From an uncultured Actinomycetes bacterium (GTDB lineage Bacteria; Actinomycetota; Actinomycetes; Nanopelagicales; Nanopelagicaceae): DNA of 64,000 nt. The translations under genes were made by a program, and so were the position numbers. Numbering within the stretch: the first letter of the stretch is position 1; the number at the start of each line of letters is the position of its first letter. Below the pieces are notes generated by a model. The model did not search any database. It was not told the origin of the DNA and was given only the letters and a program-made list of their open reading frames with translations. Positions 51,910 through 61,105 of the stretch are shown piece by piece. The stretch covers positions 1 through 64,000 of the forward strand of contig CALEGP010000016.1 of assembly GCA_937876245.1 (NCBI GenBank), in the 5' to 3' direction.

Positions 51910-53034
51910 ATGAACAGTGGGTTTGAATTCTTATCTCTTGGCGAGCTTCGTGAGAAGAAGAGCTATAAGTGGCGCCAATATGGCGGAAACACTATCCCCC
52001 TAACTGTGGCTGAGATGGATTTTCGAGTGGCACCCGCTATCACCAGCGCCTTACAAGACATGGTTAATAGATCAGATATGGGATATCTCGGGGCTAACCC
52101 AGAGATACAGGAAGCATTCGCTAAATTTGCGAATTTACTATGGGGTTGGCAAATAAGTAGCAACTTAGTACGAGTAGGAAATGATGTTGGCTCTTGTGTT
52201 CAGGAAATTCTAACCGTGATTACCCAGCCAATGGAGGCAGTACTAATCAACTCTCCTGTCACTAATTTTGCGAAGTGGATTCTAGAGTCAGGGCGCAGCA
52301 TTCATGATATTCCTCTCATTGAAAAGAATATGAATTACACGCTCGACTTACCTGCAATCGAAAAAGCATTTGAGGCAGGAGTTCGAACCTATCTGTTATG
52401 TAATCCGCACTCGCCTGTTGGTATTACATATAGCAAGCGAGATTTGTCGGTGATAGCTAAGTTGGCCAAAAAATATGGTGTTACGGTGCTTAGCGACGAA
52501 ATTCATGGGGCTTTGATGTTTGATGCCCAAGATTTCACACCCTTCTTGAATAGTTGCCCGGAGGCAGGTGATGTTGGAATTTGCATATCGTCTGCAAGCA
52601 AAACTTTCAATATCTCTGGACTTAAGTGCGCAATTTATCTTTCGCAATCATCTGAAATTAATGAGGAATTAGATCGGATTCCAGAATCTGCGAGACACCG
52701 GGCTTCACTTTTTGGAGTTGTGGCCACAACAGCCGCATTTGAGAGTGGACTGCCGTGGTTACTAGATACGATAGATGTTTTAGAGTTCAACGCACAGCAC
52801 TTGATAAGTCAGCTAGCAATGAATTTGCCCCAGACTGAATACCGAAAACCTGATTTTGGATATTTAGCATGGTTAAATTTTGGGGATTTCAATTGGCTCG
52901 AAGAATTTGCTAAAGCTGATGTCGCGCTTCTTTCTGGTGAAATTTATGATACAAATATTCCAAACTTCGCTAGGTTAAATTTTGCTACTGACCCTGCAAT
53001 TATGAGATTAGTTTTTGATCGACTAAGCATATAA
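51910..53034 (+). CDS. MalY/PatB-type PLP C-S lyase/aminotransferase
   Basis: Fold-type I PLP enzyme of 374 residues, MalY/PatB group. YKWRQYGGNTIPLTVAEMDFRVAP, LLCNPHSPVG, VLSDEIHGALMFD (cofactor Asp) and ISSASKTFNISGLKCA (PLP Lys) are all typical. Known members cleave cystathionine or cysteine conjugates, and some transaminate. The track start at 51895 is GTG; the ATG at 51910 after a TATTCT box fits better. It ends at a bidirectional terminator. Confidence 0.87.
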   Translation: MNSGFEFLSLGELREKKSYKWRQYGGNTIPLTVAEMDFRVAPAITSALQDMVNRSDMGYLGANPEIQEAFAKFANLLWGWQISSNLVRVGNDVGSCVQEILTVITQPMEAVLINSPVTNFAKWILESGRSIHDIPLIEKNMNYTLDLPAIEKAFEAGVRTYLLCNPHSPVGITYSKRDLSVIAKLAKKYGVTVLSDEIHGALMFDAQDFTPFLNSCPEAGDVGICISSASKTFNISGLKCAIYLSQSSEINEELDRIPESARHRASLFGVVATTAAFESGLPWLLDTIDVLEFNAQHLISQLAMNLPQTEYRKPDFGYLAWLNFGDFNWLEEFAKADVALLSGEIYDTNIPNFARLNFATDPAIMRLVFDRLSI

Positions 53035-53067
53035 AGAAGCCCCCAACCTAAGTTGAGGGCTTCTTTG
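53034..53067. terminator. Bidirectional terminator
   Basis: AAGAAGCCC - CCAACCTAAGTTGA - GGGCTTCTT, with extra CAA/TTG pairs inside the loop. It lies between the convergent MalY-like gene and the Liv substrate-binding gene. Confidence 0.85.
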
Positions 53068-53076
53068 ATTATCTAG

Positions 53077-54333
53077 TTAGTTAAATGTAATTCGATCTTT
53101 TTCGTCGATTACAGGCTTGCCGTCAACTACTGAGAACATATCAAATACTCCGCCAGCAGGATCTCCTGCTGCATCGAAGTTCATTTGACCCCAAACGCCT
53201 TGGTAAGTGATTTTCTTACCTTTTTTAACAGCCTTAACTGCGGCTTTGATTTTCTTGTATGTGTAAGTCTTTCCGGCAGGCCCACTTACTGCTCGAAGTC
53301 CTTTTGCAAGTGATTTTGCATCAGTCTTTTTTGCGTAAGCAGCTGCAAGACAACCTAGAACTGCAGCGTCAAATGACGATGGATCTACGAAAGTTCCGGG
53401 AAATTCTGGATAGGCAGCCTTAAATTCAGCCTTCCATGCAGCAGTGTCTGTTCCATTTGGAGCGGTAGAAGAACCACGAACTCCATTCAAGAAGTTAGCT
53501 CCTACTACTTCAATTGAGGCAGCGTTATTAAACGTTTCGTTTACGAAAGTTCGAGTTGCATCCCACTTCTTAGTACGAGCAAGTGCTGGTGCAACTTTTG
53601 CGAATGTCTCTTCGTAATCAGCTATGAACCATGCTTCCGCAGGAATACCTGAAACTAGTTGGTAAGCGTCGGAATCAAAAGTTGCTGCATTTGGATTCCA
53701 AAGCACTGTACGACCAACTTTACCGCCGCCGCTACGCCATTCTGTACGAAAAGCAGCTGCAAGTGCACTTCCGAATGCATCATTACGAGCACCAACATTT
53801 ACACGTGCTGTTTTGCCATAAAGCTTTCCCATCCATGTTGCAATGGCTTTAGCCTGTAGGGCATCTGATGCATAAGTTCTAAAAAGTGTGTCACCATCTT
53901 CAAGTGTCGTTACATCTGGCGAAGAAGCAGCATCTGAAATCATGATAACTTTATTTGGAATTGTTACAGACTGGGCAGCTGCAATTGTTGCTCCAGAAGT
54001 AAGTGGTCCCACGATTAACTGTGCGCCATTGCTCTTTACAAGCTTTGTAACAGCTTCTACTGCAACGGCAGGCGTGGCTTGATCATCTTCCGAACCAACA
54101 ACGGTGCATGAGCCAACTTTAGCTTTCTTCATTGCAGCATCAACTAACTTAACACCCCAAGAAGCGGCGGCCGACATTCCTGGTCCATAGCTAGCAAGCC
54201 CACCTGTAAGTGGGTGGGTTATGCCAACTTTTAGATCTACTTGTGCAGCGCTTGCCACAGGTGAAGTACTTATGACTGCCGTCGCGGCTAATGCAGCAAT
54301 GGCAACCGAAGAGACTCTGCTTTTTAATATCAT
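53077..54333 (-). CDS. Liv-type ABC importer substrate-binding protein
   Basis: Secreted or membrane-tethered binding protein, 418 residues. It has a Sec signal peptide (VSSVAIAALAATAVISTSPVASA, cleavage after ASA). No lipobox cysteine is seen. The mature part starts VDLKVGITHPLTGGLASYGPGM, type of LivJ/LivK. Ligand may be a branched or aromatic amino acid or amide. AGGAG four bases before the ATG. It follows livF by 76 bases, with TAGGCT between that could be its own promoter, for extra expression. Confidence 0.92.
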   Translation of the reverse strand: MILKSRVSSVAIAALAATAVISTSPVASAAQVDLKVGITHPLTGGLASYGPGMSAAASWGVKLVDAAMKKAKVGSCTVVGSEDDQATPAVAVEAVTKLVKSNGAQLIVGPLTSGATIAAAQSVTIPNKVIMISDAASSPDVTTLEDGDTLFRTYASDALQAKAIATWMGKLYGKTARVNVGARNDAFGSALAAAFRTEWRSGGGKVGRTVLWNPNAATFDSDAYQLVSGIPAEAWFIADYEETFAKVAPALARTKKWDATRTFVNETFNNAASIEVVGANFLNGVRGSSTAPNGTDTAAWKAEFKAAYPEFPGTFVDPSSFDAAVLGCLAAAYAKKTDAKSLAKGLRAVSGPAGKTYTYKKIKAAVKAVKKGKKITYQGVWGQMNFDAAGDPAGGVFDMFSVVDGKPVIDEKDRITFN

Positions 54334-54409
54334 TGGGCTCCTAATTGAATTTGGCGCCTTTTGGAGGGACGCGGGTGGTTTAGCCTAACTCGTCGATAAA
54401 TCTCGCGCA

Positions 54410-55141
54410 CTACTTTTTCCCAAAATAAATTCCCACTATTTCTGGGTCTGAAGCTAATTTCACCCCTTCGCCTTCATGTCTGTTTCTACCCATGTCTAAT
54501 ACATATCCATATGTTGATATTTCTAGAGCTCGGCGAGCATTTTGCTCCACCATTAAGATTGTCACTCCACTCTTATTAATGCTTACTAATTCTTCAAAGA
54601 GCTGGTCTACCAGGGCCGGAGCTAGACCAGCCGAAGGCTCATCTAGCAATAATAGTTCTGGATAAGACATTAGCGCTCGGGCAAGCGCAAGCATCTGGCG
54701 CTGCCCCCCAGAAAGAGATCCGGCCCGGTCTTTTCGACGTGGAGCTAAATCGGGATACCTCTCAAACATTTCAGTTTTGCGAATCTCCAGATTTCGACCC
54801 TGGCCATGAATAAAACCAACATCCAAATTTTCCTCAATTGTTAATGCCGAAAAGATATTTTCTATTTGGGGAACATAACCGATCCCGACATCAACAAGCT
54901 TGTGTGGTTTTATATTTCGGATATCTACTTTTCCATTTTTCCCCATTAAACTTATTTCGCCCTCAGTAACTTTTGCAATTTGGTAGATCGCCTTAAGAAT
55001 GGTCGATTTCCCAGCACCATTTGGGCCAACGATTGTAACGATCGATCCAGATGGGACTTCTATGTTTACGCCGTTGAGGATTTTTACATCTCCATATCCA
55101 GCATGAACATCCTTAAATTGAAATAGTGGAGTATTAATCAT
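54410..55141 (-). CDS. livF: Liv-type ABC transporter ATPase, LivF-like
   Basis: ATP-binding subunit of 243 residues: Walker A VGPNGAGKSTILK, signature LSGGQRQMLALAR, Walker B LLLLDEPSAGL, switch MVEQNARRAL. LVDVGIGYVPQIENIFSALT is LivF-specific. Overlaps livG by ATGA. Confidence 0.95.
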   Translation of the reverse strand: MINTPLFQFKDVHAGYGDVKILNGVNIEVPSGSIVTIVGPNGAGKSTILKAIYQIAKVTEGEISLMGKNGKVDIRNIKPHKLVDVGIGYVPQIENIFSALTIEENLDVGFIHGQGRNLEIRKTEMFERYPDLAPRRKDRAGSLSGGQRQMLALARALMSYPELLLLDEPSAGLAPALVDQLFEELVSINKSGVTILMVEQNARRALEISTYGYVLDMGRNRHEGEGVKLASDPEIVGIYFGKK

Positions 55142-55917
55142 GAACTCTTCTTTCTTGAGCCAAGGTAAGCGTCCACCACTGCATCATTGTCGTAAATAGA
55201 TTCAGGTAGACCCGAAGCGATAACTTCTCCCTGAGCCATAACTACAACTTTGTCAGAAATATTCATCACAGTCTCTAAATCATGTTCGACGAGCAAGAAA
55301 CTTAGGCTATGTTTTGCCCGAATTGCATTTAAGACTGTCAAAAGTTTTTCGACTAATGCCGGGTTAACTCCGGCGAATGGTTCATCTAGTAACATTATTT
55401 TGGGGTCTGCCATTAGACATCTTGAAAGATCGAGTAGTTTTCTTTGCCCTCCAGAAAGTATTCCAGCAAAAGAATCTGCCAAATTTTCCAGTCCGACTTC
55501 TTTCAATAAATCCAAAGCCTTCTCTTTGGCGGCATCTTCATATTCTCGGCGAACTTTGGGTGTCATAATTCGCCACAATTTCTCGCCTGGGTTATTTTGC
55601 CCAGCCAGTACGATGTTCTCTAAAACACTCAACCGTTTAATAATTTTCGCGCCCTGAAAGGTTCTGATTAGTCCTAGGTGTGCAATTTTATGTGGTTTCA
55701 ATTTTTCAATTGATATGCCCTCTAGTTTTATGCTTCCTGAGTCAGCTGTCAGAGATCCGCTTATCAAGTTAAAAAGTGTTGTTTTACCGGCTCCATTAGG
55801 TCCAATTACAGAGGTAATTGTGCCCTGTTCTACCTCCAATGACGCTCCATGTACTGCCCTGAGCCCGCCAAATGCAATTGATACGTTACTAACTTCAAGA
55901 ATATTTTTTTGGCTCAT
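55138..55917 (-). CDS. livG: Liv-type ABC transporter ATPase, LivG-like
   Basis: 259 residues: IGPNGAGKTTLFN, LSGGQRKLLDLSRCLM, MLLDEPFAGVNP, LVEHDLETVM. The longer helical insertion LIRTFQGAKIIKRLSVLENIV separates it from livF. Overlaps livM by ATGA. Confidence 0.95.
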   Translation of the reverse strand: MSQKNILEVSNVSIAFGGLRAVHGASLEVEQGTITSVIGPNGAGKTTLFNLISGSLTADSGSIKLEGISIEKLKPHKIAHLGLIRTFQGAKIIKRLSVLENIVLAGQNNPGEKLWRIMTPKVRREYEDAAKEKALDLLKEVGLENLADSFAGILSGGQRKLLDLSRCLMADPKIMLLDEPFAGVNPALVEKLLTVLNAIRAKHSLSFLLVEHDLETVMNISDKVVVMAQGEVIASGLPESIYDNDAVVDAYLGSRKKSS

Positions 55918-56900
55918 TGGTCAAGCACCATTTCTTCGCGCTTGCCAAACATTCCCTGAGGACGCTTAATCATCAAAATAATTAGGACAAGGCCGATAAT
56001 AATGATTCGAAGATAGGCGCGCTCTGCTGAGGTAAACCACGTGAAGGGAGGGAATTCGAAGAATCGGGTACCTGCATAAAGAAATCCAAAAAATAGCGCT
56101 CCAACCGGAACACCTTTAACTCTAGTTGCTCCGCCCATAATTAAAATCATCCAGCCGTAAAAAGTTACTATTGATTGAAAATCTTCGGGGGCAAGAATCG
56201 AAAATTGTAAGCTCCAAAAAATACCGGCAATTCCTCCAATTGCCGAACCAAAAATTAGGGCTTGAAGTCGAAACATGAAAACATTTTTACCCAGGGCCGA
56301 TGGGACGTGATCGTCCTCCCGAGTTGCACGCAAAACTCGAGCCCAGCTGGTCATTTGAGTTCTAGATACAAATAAAAGCAATAACCCGGCTGTAGCCCAA
56401 ACAATTAGCAGCATTGCAAAATCACGATTTACAACATCCCCAAAGATGGGAGAAAATAAATCTTGAATTTTTAGTAAAACTGGTTCAAAGGTTTTTGTAT
56501 ATGAGGTGAATGCGCCAGACTTGCTTGGAATAGCAAGTGAACCACGAGTTCCTCCTGTGAAATTATCTGAGTTTTGGATTACGTACCTAACAATTTCAGA
56601 GAAAGCGATACTTACAATGGCGAAATAATCGCCTCGAAGTCGAATTGTGGTTAAGCCAAGCAGCGCGCCTCCTAAGGCAGCGACAGCAACTCCAGCAAAT
56701 GCAGCCAGATATAAGTTCCAACCATAAGTAATAACTAAAATTGCGAGGCTGTATGCGGATAGTGCCATCATCCCTACATGGCCAAAGTTCATCATTCCAC
56801 CAAGACCGTATTGGATCTGTAGCCCAAGAGCAAAAATGCAGTAAATACCTGCCATGACTAGTACGAAAACCCAGAATCCGGGTTGCAAAAATGCCTGCAT
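55914..56900 (-). CDS. livM: Liv-type ABC permease, LivM-like
   Basis: Inner-membrane permease of 328 residues with eight or more helices. LGLQIQYGLGGMMNFGHVGMMALSAY is the LivM start motif, and GDYFAIVSIAFSEIVRYV and MILIMGGATRVKGVPVGA are its coupling-side conserved segments. The ATG directly follows the livH stop, with AGGAG inside livH. Confidence 0.94.
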   Translation of the reverse strand: MQAFLQPGFWVFVLVMAGIYCIFALGLQIQYGLGGMMNFGHVGMMALSAYSLAILVITYGWNLYLAAFAGVAVAALGGALLGLTTIRLRGDYFAIVSIAFSEIVRYVIQNSDNFTGGTRGSLAIPSKSGAFTSYTKTFEPVLLKIQDLFSPIFGDVVNRDFAMLLIVWATAGLLLLFVSRTQMTSWARVLRATREDDHVPSALGKNVFMFRLQALIFGSAIGGIAGIFWSLQFSILAPEDFQSIVTFYGWMILIMGGATRVKGVPVGALFFGFLYAGTRFFEFPPFTWFTSAERAYLRIIIIGLVLIILMIKRPQGMFGKREEMVLDQ

Positions 56901-57794
56901 TTAAATACTCCTCGCTTTGTATCCGAGTAGGCCTTCGGGTTTAACCAGAAGCACTAGAGCGAGTGTGGAAAAAGCAACTACTGGTTTATATGAACTCGGG
57001 ACGCCGCCGAAAAAAATACTCCATGTCGAAAGTTCCATAACCAGACCGAGAACAAACCCACCCAAGAGAGCTCCGTAGGCATCGCCTATGGTCCCAAGGA
57101 CAACCGCGGCAAATATCGGTAATAACAACATCCAACCCATAGTGCTTTCGAAACTTCCTTGCACCATGCCTTGGAATACCCCCGCTAGCCCGGTTAATAA
57201 TCCACTTATTAGCCATGTTGCCAAAATAATTCGATCAACATTAACTCCGGCGACAGATGCGAGTGATGGATTATCTGAAAATGCTCGCATTCCTTTTCCA
57301 ATTGGGCTTTTGGCAATTAGCAATCCCAAACCTAAAATAGTCGCAGATGCAAAAACAAGGACTACAAGTTGGGCCTGTGCGATTTGTGCACCAAGGAACT
57401 CAAAAGTTTTGACTTGATCGATATCAAACTTTCGACTACCAACTCCAAAAATTATCAATATCAACTGACGTACGATTAGCGAAACGCCAGTAGCCACTAA
57501 GAAAAGTGAAAGTGTTCCAGCTTTACTTTTGCGCAGCCCCCGCCAAATTGTAAATTCCAAAATTACACTTATTCCCGCAATTGTTGCCATCGCTACTAAA
57601 ATTGCTAATACAAACGGTACATGCTGATCCACACTTAAAAATACAGTAACAAAAGCGCCGAGCGTTAGAAAATCCCCGGCCGCAAAATTAACTAATTTCA
57701 AAACACCGTAAACTAAAGAAACTCCGACCGCAGCTATTGCGAGAATTGATCCTGTTACTAGCCCGTTAAACAGCAGCTGAATAAAATCAGCCAT
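56901..57794 (-). CDS. livH: Liv-type ABC permease, LivH-like
   Basis: 297-residue permease. LLFNGLVTGSILAIAAVGVSLVYGVLKLVNFAAGDFLTLGAF is the typical N-terminus, and VVLGTIGDAYGALLGGFVLG the C-terminal coupling motif. GGAGAG before the ATG. First gene of livHMGF plus binding protein. Its neighbours suggest uptake of the amino-acid-like substrates used by the region. Confidence 0.94.
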   Translation of the reverse strand: MADFIQLLFNGLVTGSILAIAAVGVSLVYGVLKLVNFAAGDFLTLGAFVTVFLSVDQHVPFVLAILVAMATIAGISVILEFTIWRGLRKSKAGTLSLFLVATGVSLIVRQLILIIFGVGSRKFDIDQVKTFEFLGAQIAQAQLVVLVFASATILGLGLLIAKSPIGKGMRAFSDNPSLASVAGVNVDRIILATWLISGLLTGLAGVFQGMVQGSFESTMGWMLLLPIFAAVVLGTIGDAYGALLGGFVLGLVMELSTWSIFFGGVPSSYKPVVAFSTLALVLLVKPEGLLGYKARSI

Positions 57795-57867
57795 TCAATC
57801 TCTCCATTCGGTGAACTTTATAGCCAAGACCGACTAAAAAGAAGGCCGTGTGAGTGATTACATGAGG

Positions 57868-59013
57868 CTAGTCTGAGAGCGTTGAGCCCAGGGTTACGGT
57901 AAAAGTCTTACTTTCTCCGGTTGGTAAAGTGAGAACTATGGTGACTTTGTCCCCAGGTGCGTGAGCTCTAATTCTGACTATGGCAGATACGTAATCATTG
58001 ATCCGAACACCGTCGATCGAAGTAATTATTGAACCTGCTGGAATCCCCGCCTTTTCTGCCGCGTCACCGGAAGTCAAGCTTGAAATTGTTGCACCATTCC
58101 CAGTATCAACTGTCTGGTCAAAATAAACTCCAAGTACTGGTCGAGTAGCTTTCCCGGTGTCAATAATTTCATTCATTATTCGAAGTGCTTGATTCATTGG
58201 AATTGCGAAACCTAAACCGATTGAGCCGGTCTGGCCTTGTGTTGAACCAAGAGTGGCTGTAGCAGAGTTAATACCAATCATTCTTCCAAGCGAATCAGTT
58301 AATGGGCCGCCAGAATTTCCTGGATTAATTGCCGCGTCAGTTTGAATAGCATCCACATAGGATTCTGATGACCTGGCGCCACCACTGGTAACAACGGGGC
58401 GATTTAGTGCAGAAATTATTCCGCTGGTAACTGTATGGTCAAGGCCAAGTGGAGATCCAAATGCGATTACTTGATCTCCAATTAAAATTGAAGTTGAATC
58501 GCCAATCGCGATAACGGGTTGATTTCCTTTAGTAATTTTTAACACTGCAATGTCATAATTTGGTTCGCGACCAACAATTGTTGCAGCAACTGTCTCGCCA
58601 TTATCTAATCCAACTTCGATTGTTCCATCACCGCTTGCCGCGCTTTCAATAACATGGTTATTTGTAACGATATAGCTAGAAGTTGCCGAAGTTCTGAAAA
58701 TAGATCCTGAACCAGTATCTCTGCCAGTAGAAGTAGTTACATTAATTGTCACAACGGAAGGAGAAACTTGGGAGACGATTGAACTAATACTTCCTGCAAC
58801 TGATCCGGCTGAACCAAGAGTTACCGCGGTTCTAGAAGCTGGACATGAATTGTTTACCGCTGCATAAATTATATGTGTTTTCTTATTCACGCAGGCATTA
58901 ACTACGGTCGTACTGAATACACCGGCCGCTGTTGCGACTCCGCCTACAGCCGTAACTCCAAATAAGAAACCTGCTAAAACTTTTGATACGCCATGGCCCA
59001 TGATTTTTTTCAT
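57868..59013 (-). CDS. HtrA/DegP-like S1C serine protease with PDZ domain
   Basis: Envelope protease of 381 residues. One N-terminal membrane/signal helix (VLAGFLFGVTAVGGVATAAGVF), then a short CVNKKTHIIYAAVNNSC segment with two cysteines found in other actinobacterial surface proteins. Catalytic His is in VTNNHVIE, Asp in NYDIAVLKI, Ser in NPGNSGGPL. A PDZ domain fills about 285-375 (AEKAGIPAGSIITSIDG). The track start at 59028 is TTG; ATG at 59013 is preferred. Role: quality control at the cell surface. Confidence 0.92.
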   Translation of the reverse strand: MKKIMGHGVSKVLAGFLFGVTAVGGVATAAGVFSTTVVNACVNKKTHIIYAAVNNSCPASRTAVTLGSAGSVAGSISSIVSQVSPSVVTINVTTSTGRDTGSGSIFRTSATSSYIVTNNHVIESAASGDGTIEVGLDNGETVAATIVGREPNYDIAVLKITKGNQPVIAIGDSTSILIGDQVIAFGSPLGLDHTVTSGIISALNRPVVTSGGARSSESYVDAIQTDAAINPGNSGGPLTDSLGRMIGINSATATLGSTQGQTGSIGLGFAIPMNQALRIMNEIIDTGKATRPVLGVYFDQTVDTGNGATISSLTSGDAAEKAGIPAGSIITSIDGVRINDYVSAIVRIRAHAPGDKVTIVLTLPTGESKTFTVTLGSTLSD

Positions 59014-59076
59014 AATTGAGTTTAACAACTGCTCTCTCGATGAATCTGTAACCTTATATTAATATTCTCTGAGAAT

Positions 59077-60291
59077 TTAATCTTCGAAAATCTGCATATT
59101 TCGCATAGTTGGACTAGTAAGCATGCCAAGGATGACTATGGCGCTGAATATAGCTAGTGCATATAGGGCGTTCGAGAGTCCAATCGCCATAGAAAGTGGC
59201 CCCGCAATTGCCAGACCGACTGGACGCAGAAGCATCGAGCCCATCGCATCAAAGGATGAAACCCGTGAAAGTGCTTCTCTTGGAACTTCTCGAGCCATAG
59301 CTGTAGACCAGATGGTGGTCCATAAATCAAGCGTTATCCCCCAAAGAAGGGCGCAAAAAGCAATAAACCAGATCGATTGGGGTTTAGCCATCGACCACAT
59401 GTAAAGAGAGATAGAAAAACTAATAACCAGTAAGAAACGAAGCGGGTATTTCAATTTAATTCTCAATCCGATTATCGAGCCGATTATTAAACCGATTCCT
59501 TCGAAAGTTAAGACAAGTGACCAAGATTTTGCTCCATTAAATTCTTTAAGCGCTATCAGTGGGCCTAACACATTTTCACCAGCAGCCCAGGCCAAAATTA
59601 CAAAAGAAAAACCAAAAACACCAACCAAAATCCAACGATAGGAGGTAAATATCTTCCAACCATGAATTAAGTCGTCAAACATTGAGTTCTCCGTCTCAGA
59701 ACTCTTTGGTGAAACATGCCTGAAAGAAAAAAGGAATGCTCCGGCGATTACAAATGTTAGGGCATCAATTGCCAGCGCCCAGGTACTGCCCCAGCCGGCA
59801 ACGATAATTCCACCAACTGCTGCTCCTAGAATAATCGCGCCATTTGAGAATAGGTTTGTAACTGAATTAGTTTTTTGCAACTGCTCATCTGGTACCAATG
59901 CAGGCAAGACCCCCGACATCGCTGGCCAGAAAATACCCCACATCAACCCAAAATTCACATTGACCACTAATAAAACCCAGATCGGAACATTGCCTGATGC
60001 AAAATAGGCAACTTGAACAAACAAGCCTGCAGCGCCTATGAAATCAGCCAGGGCACATGCTCGAATTCGACCAAATTTATCGGCTAGAACACCGCCAAAT
60101 GGGCTCATGATTAACATTGCAACTGTTGTTGATCCCAAAACTAAACCTAGAAGATTGGCATCGCCATTTGGTAAGTGCAAGATACCGAAAGCTAAAGCAA
60201 TCGGCGACATACCGTTCCCAAAATTGCTAATAAAGCGCGCAATATAGAATCGCTTTATATAGCGGTGGCCGAATAATTCAGTGAAGCTCAT
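59077..60291 (-). CDS. MFS transporter, probable multidrug exporter
   Basis: 404 residues, about twelve helices. MSPFGGVLADKFGRIRACALADF is the MFS loop 2-3 motif. Overall layout resembles the MFS_3/enterobactin-exporter-like group (FYIARFISNFGNGMSPIALAF). Substrate unknown. ATG lies 6 bases after TATTAT. Confidence 0.88.
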   Translation of the reverse strand: MSFTELFGHRYIKRFYIARFISNFGNGMSPIALAFGILHLPNGDANLLGLVLGSTTVAMLIMSPFGGVLADKFGRIRACALADFIGAAGLFVQVAYFASGNVPIWVLLVVNVNFGLMWGIFWPAMSGVLPALVPDEQLQKTNSVTNLFSNGAIILGAAVGGIIVAGWGSTWALAIDALTFVIAGAFLFSFRHVSPKSSETENSMFDDLIHGWKIFTSYRWILVGVFGFSFVILAWAAGENVLGPLIALKEFNGAKSWSLVLTFEGIGLIIGSIIGLRIKLKYPLRFLLVISFSISLYMWSMAKPQSIWFIAFCALLWGITLDLWTTIWSTAMAREVPREALSRVSSFDAMGSMLLRPVGLAIAGPLSMAIGLSNALYALAIFSAIVILGMLTSPTMRNMQIFED

Positions 60292-60297
60292 TTGAGC

Positions 60298-60303
60298 ATA
60301 ATA
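60298..60303 (-). promoter_or_regulatory. -10 box TATTAT of leaderless MFS gene
   Basis: TATTAT-N6-ATG. Confidence 0.45.
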
Positions 60304-60310
60304 CTTCGAC

Positions 60311-61054
60311 CTAGCTAAATATTATTCGCTCGCCTCTGAGATATTTATGGGGTGGGGCTCCGCGCAAAATATGAACGCCACCAAGACCGTGAACCTCCCA
60401 GGTATTTTCACTAAGGCTAGTTGAGCCATCTAACCCAGTAACAAGGGCAGTATTTTCATCGATTCCAATGATTGTGGTGTCCTGTGGTGCTCGCATAACA
60501 ATTTTTGCCGCGCTATCTGGAAGCCAGCCAAAAAACTTGTCGTAGTGAGGGATTGGCCTGATGTTAGGAATTAAACCAAAGCCAGGGATTCCCTCCTCTT
60601 TAACTCGAAAGAAATTTGGGATGTCACTGCTCATGGCCATTGCACCTGCGCTGCACCCGGCAAGCGATGCTCCTTCTTGCCAACTCGACTTAATTGCATC
60701 CCACGCTGGTGATCCCACCAATGTATCCGCTAAATATCCAGGATCTCCTCCGGAAAAATAGATTAAACCGGCACTTTTTATCTGAGACACATATTTTGGA
60801 TTAAATGCATCCTCGCGATTGAAGATGGGAAGGAAGTTTTGAACAGTCCCAATTCTTCGAGTTTGCTCTGCGCCCAATTCTTGCCAATAAGCCAAACGTT
60901 TTTTACTCTCTTCACCAGCGGCTGTTGGGATTTGCAGGAAGCGATTTGGTTTTCCATTAGAGATTCCTGAGCGAAGTAGCTCGGTTTCCAGCTCCTGCAT
61001 AGCTGGTAAATATTCCCCCGAACCCACAAGGGCCAGGGCTCCTACTTTGGTCAT
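60311..61054 (-). CDS. Peptidase S51 / class I glutamine-amidotransferase-like protein
   Basis: 247 residues. YFSGGDPGYLADTL and the nucleophile elbow SLAGCSAGAMAM (Ser) match the dipeptidase E/cyanophycinase family; TIIGIDENTALV is the region of the catalytic His/Glu neighbours. It probably hydrolyses an acidic peptide bond. No cyanophycin synthetase is in the window. ATG 6 bases after TAAAGT, divergent from the LCP gene. Confidence 0.83.
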   Translation of the reverse strand: MTKVGALALVGSGEYLPAMQELETELLRSGISNGKPNRFLQIPTAAGEESKKRLAYWQELGAEQTRRIGTVQNFLPIFNREDAFNPKYVSQIKSAGLIYFSGGDPGYLADTLVGSPAWDAIKSSWQEGASLAGCSAGAMAMSSDIPNFFRVKEEGIPGFGLIPNIRPIPHYDKFFGWLPDSAAKIVMRAPQDTTIIGIDENTALVTGLDGSTSLSENTWEVHGLGGVHILRGAPPHKYLRGERIIFS

Positions 61055-61060
61055 GTGACT

Positions 61061-61066
61061 ACTTTA
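61061..61066 (-). promoter_or_regulatory. -10 box TAAAGT of leaderless S51-like gene
   Basis: TAAAGT-N6-ATG. Confidence 0.45.
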
Positions 61067-61092
61067 TATGCCAGCAATCAAAGCTTTATCGG

Positions 61093-61098
61093 TAGGAT
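61093..61098 (+). promoter_or_regulatory. -10 box TAGGAT of leaderless LCP gene
   Basis: TAGGAT-N7-ATG at 61106; it shows that the track start at 61055 is too far upstream. Confidence 0.5.
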
Positions 61099-61105
61099 TC
61101 GAGTT

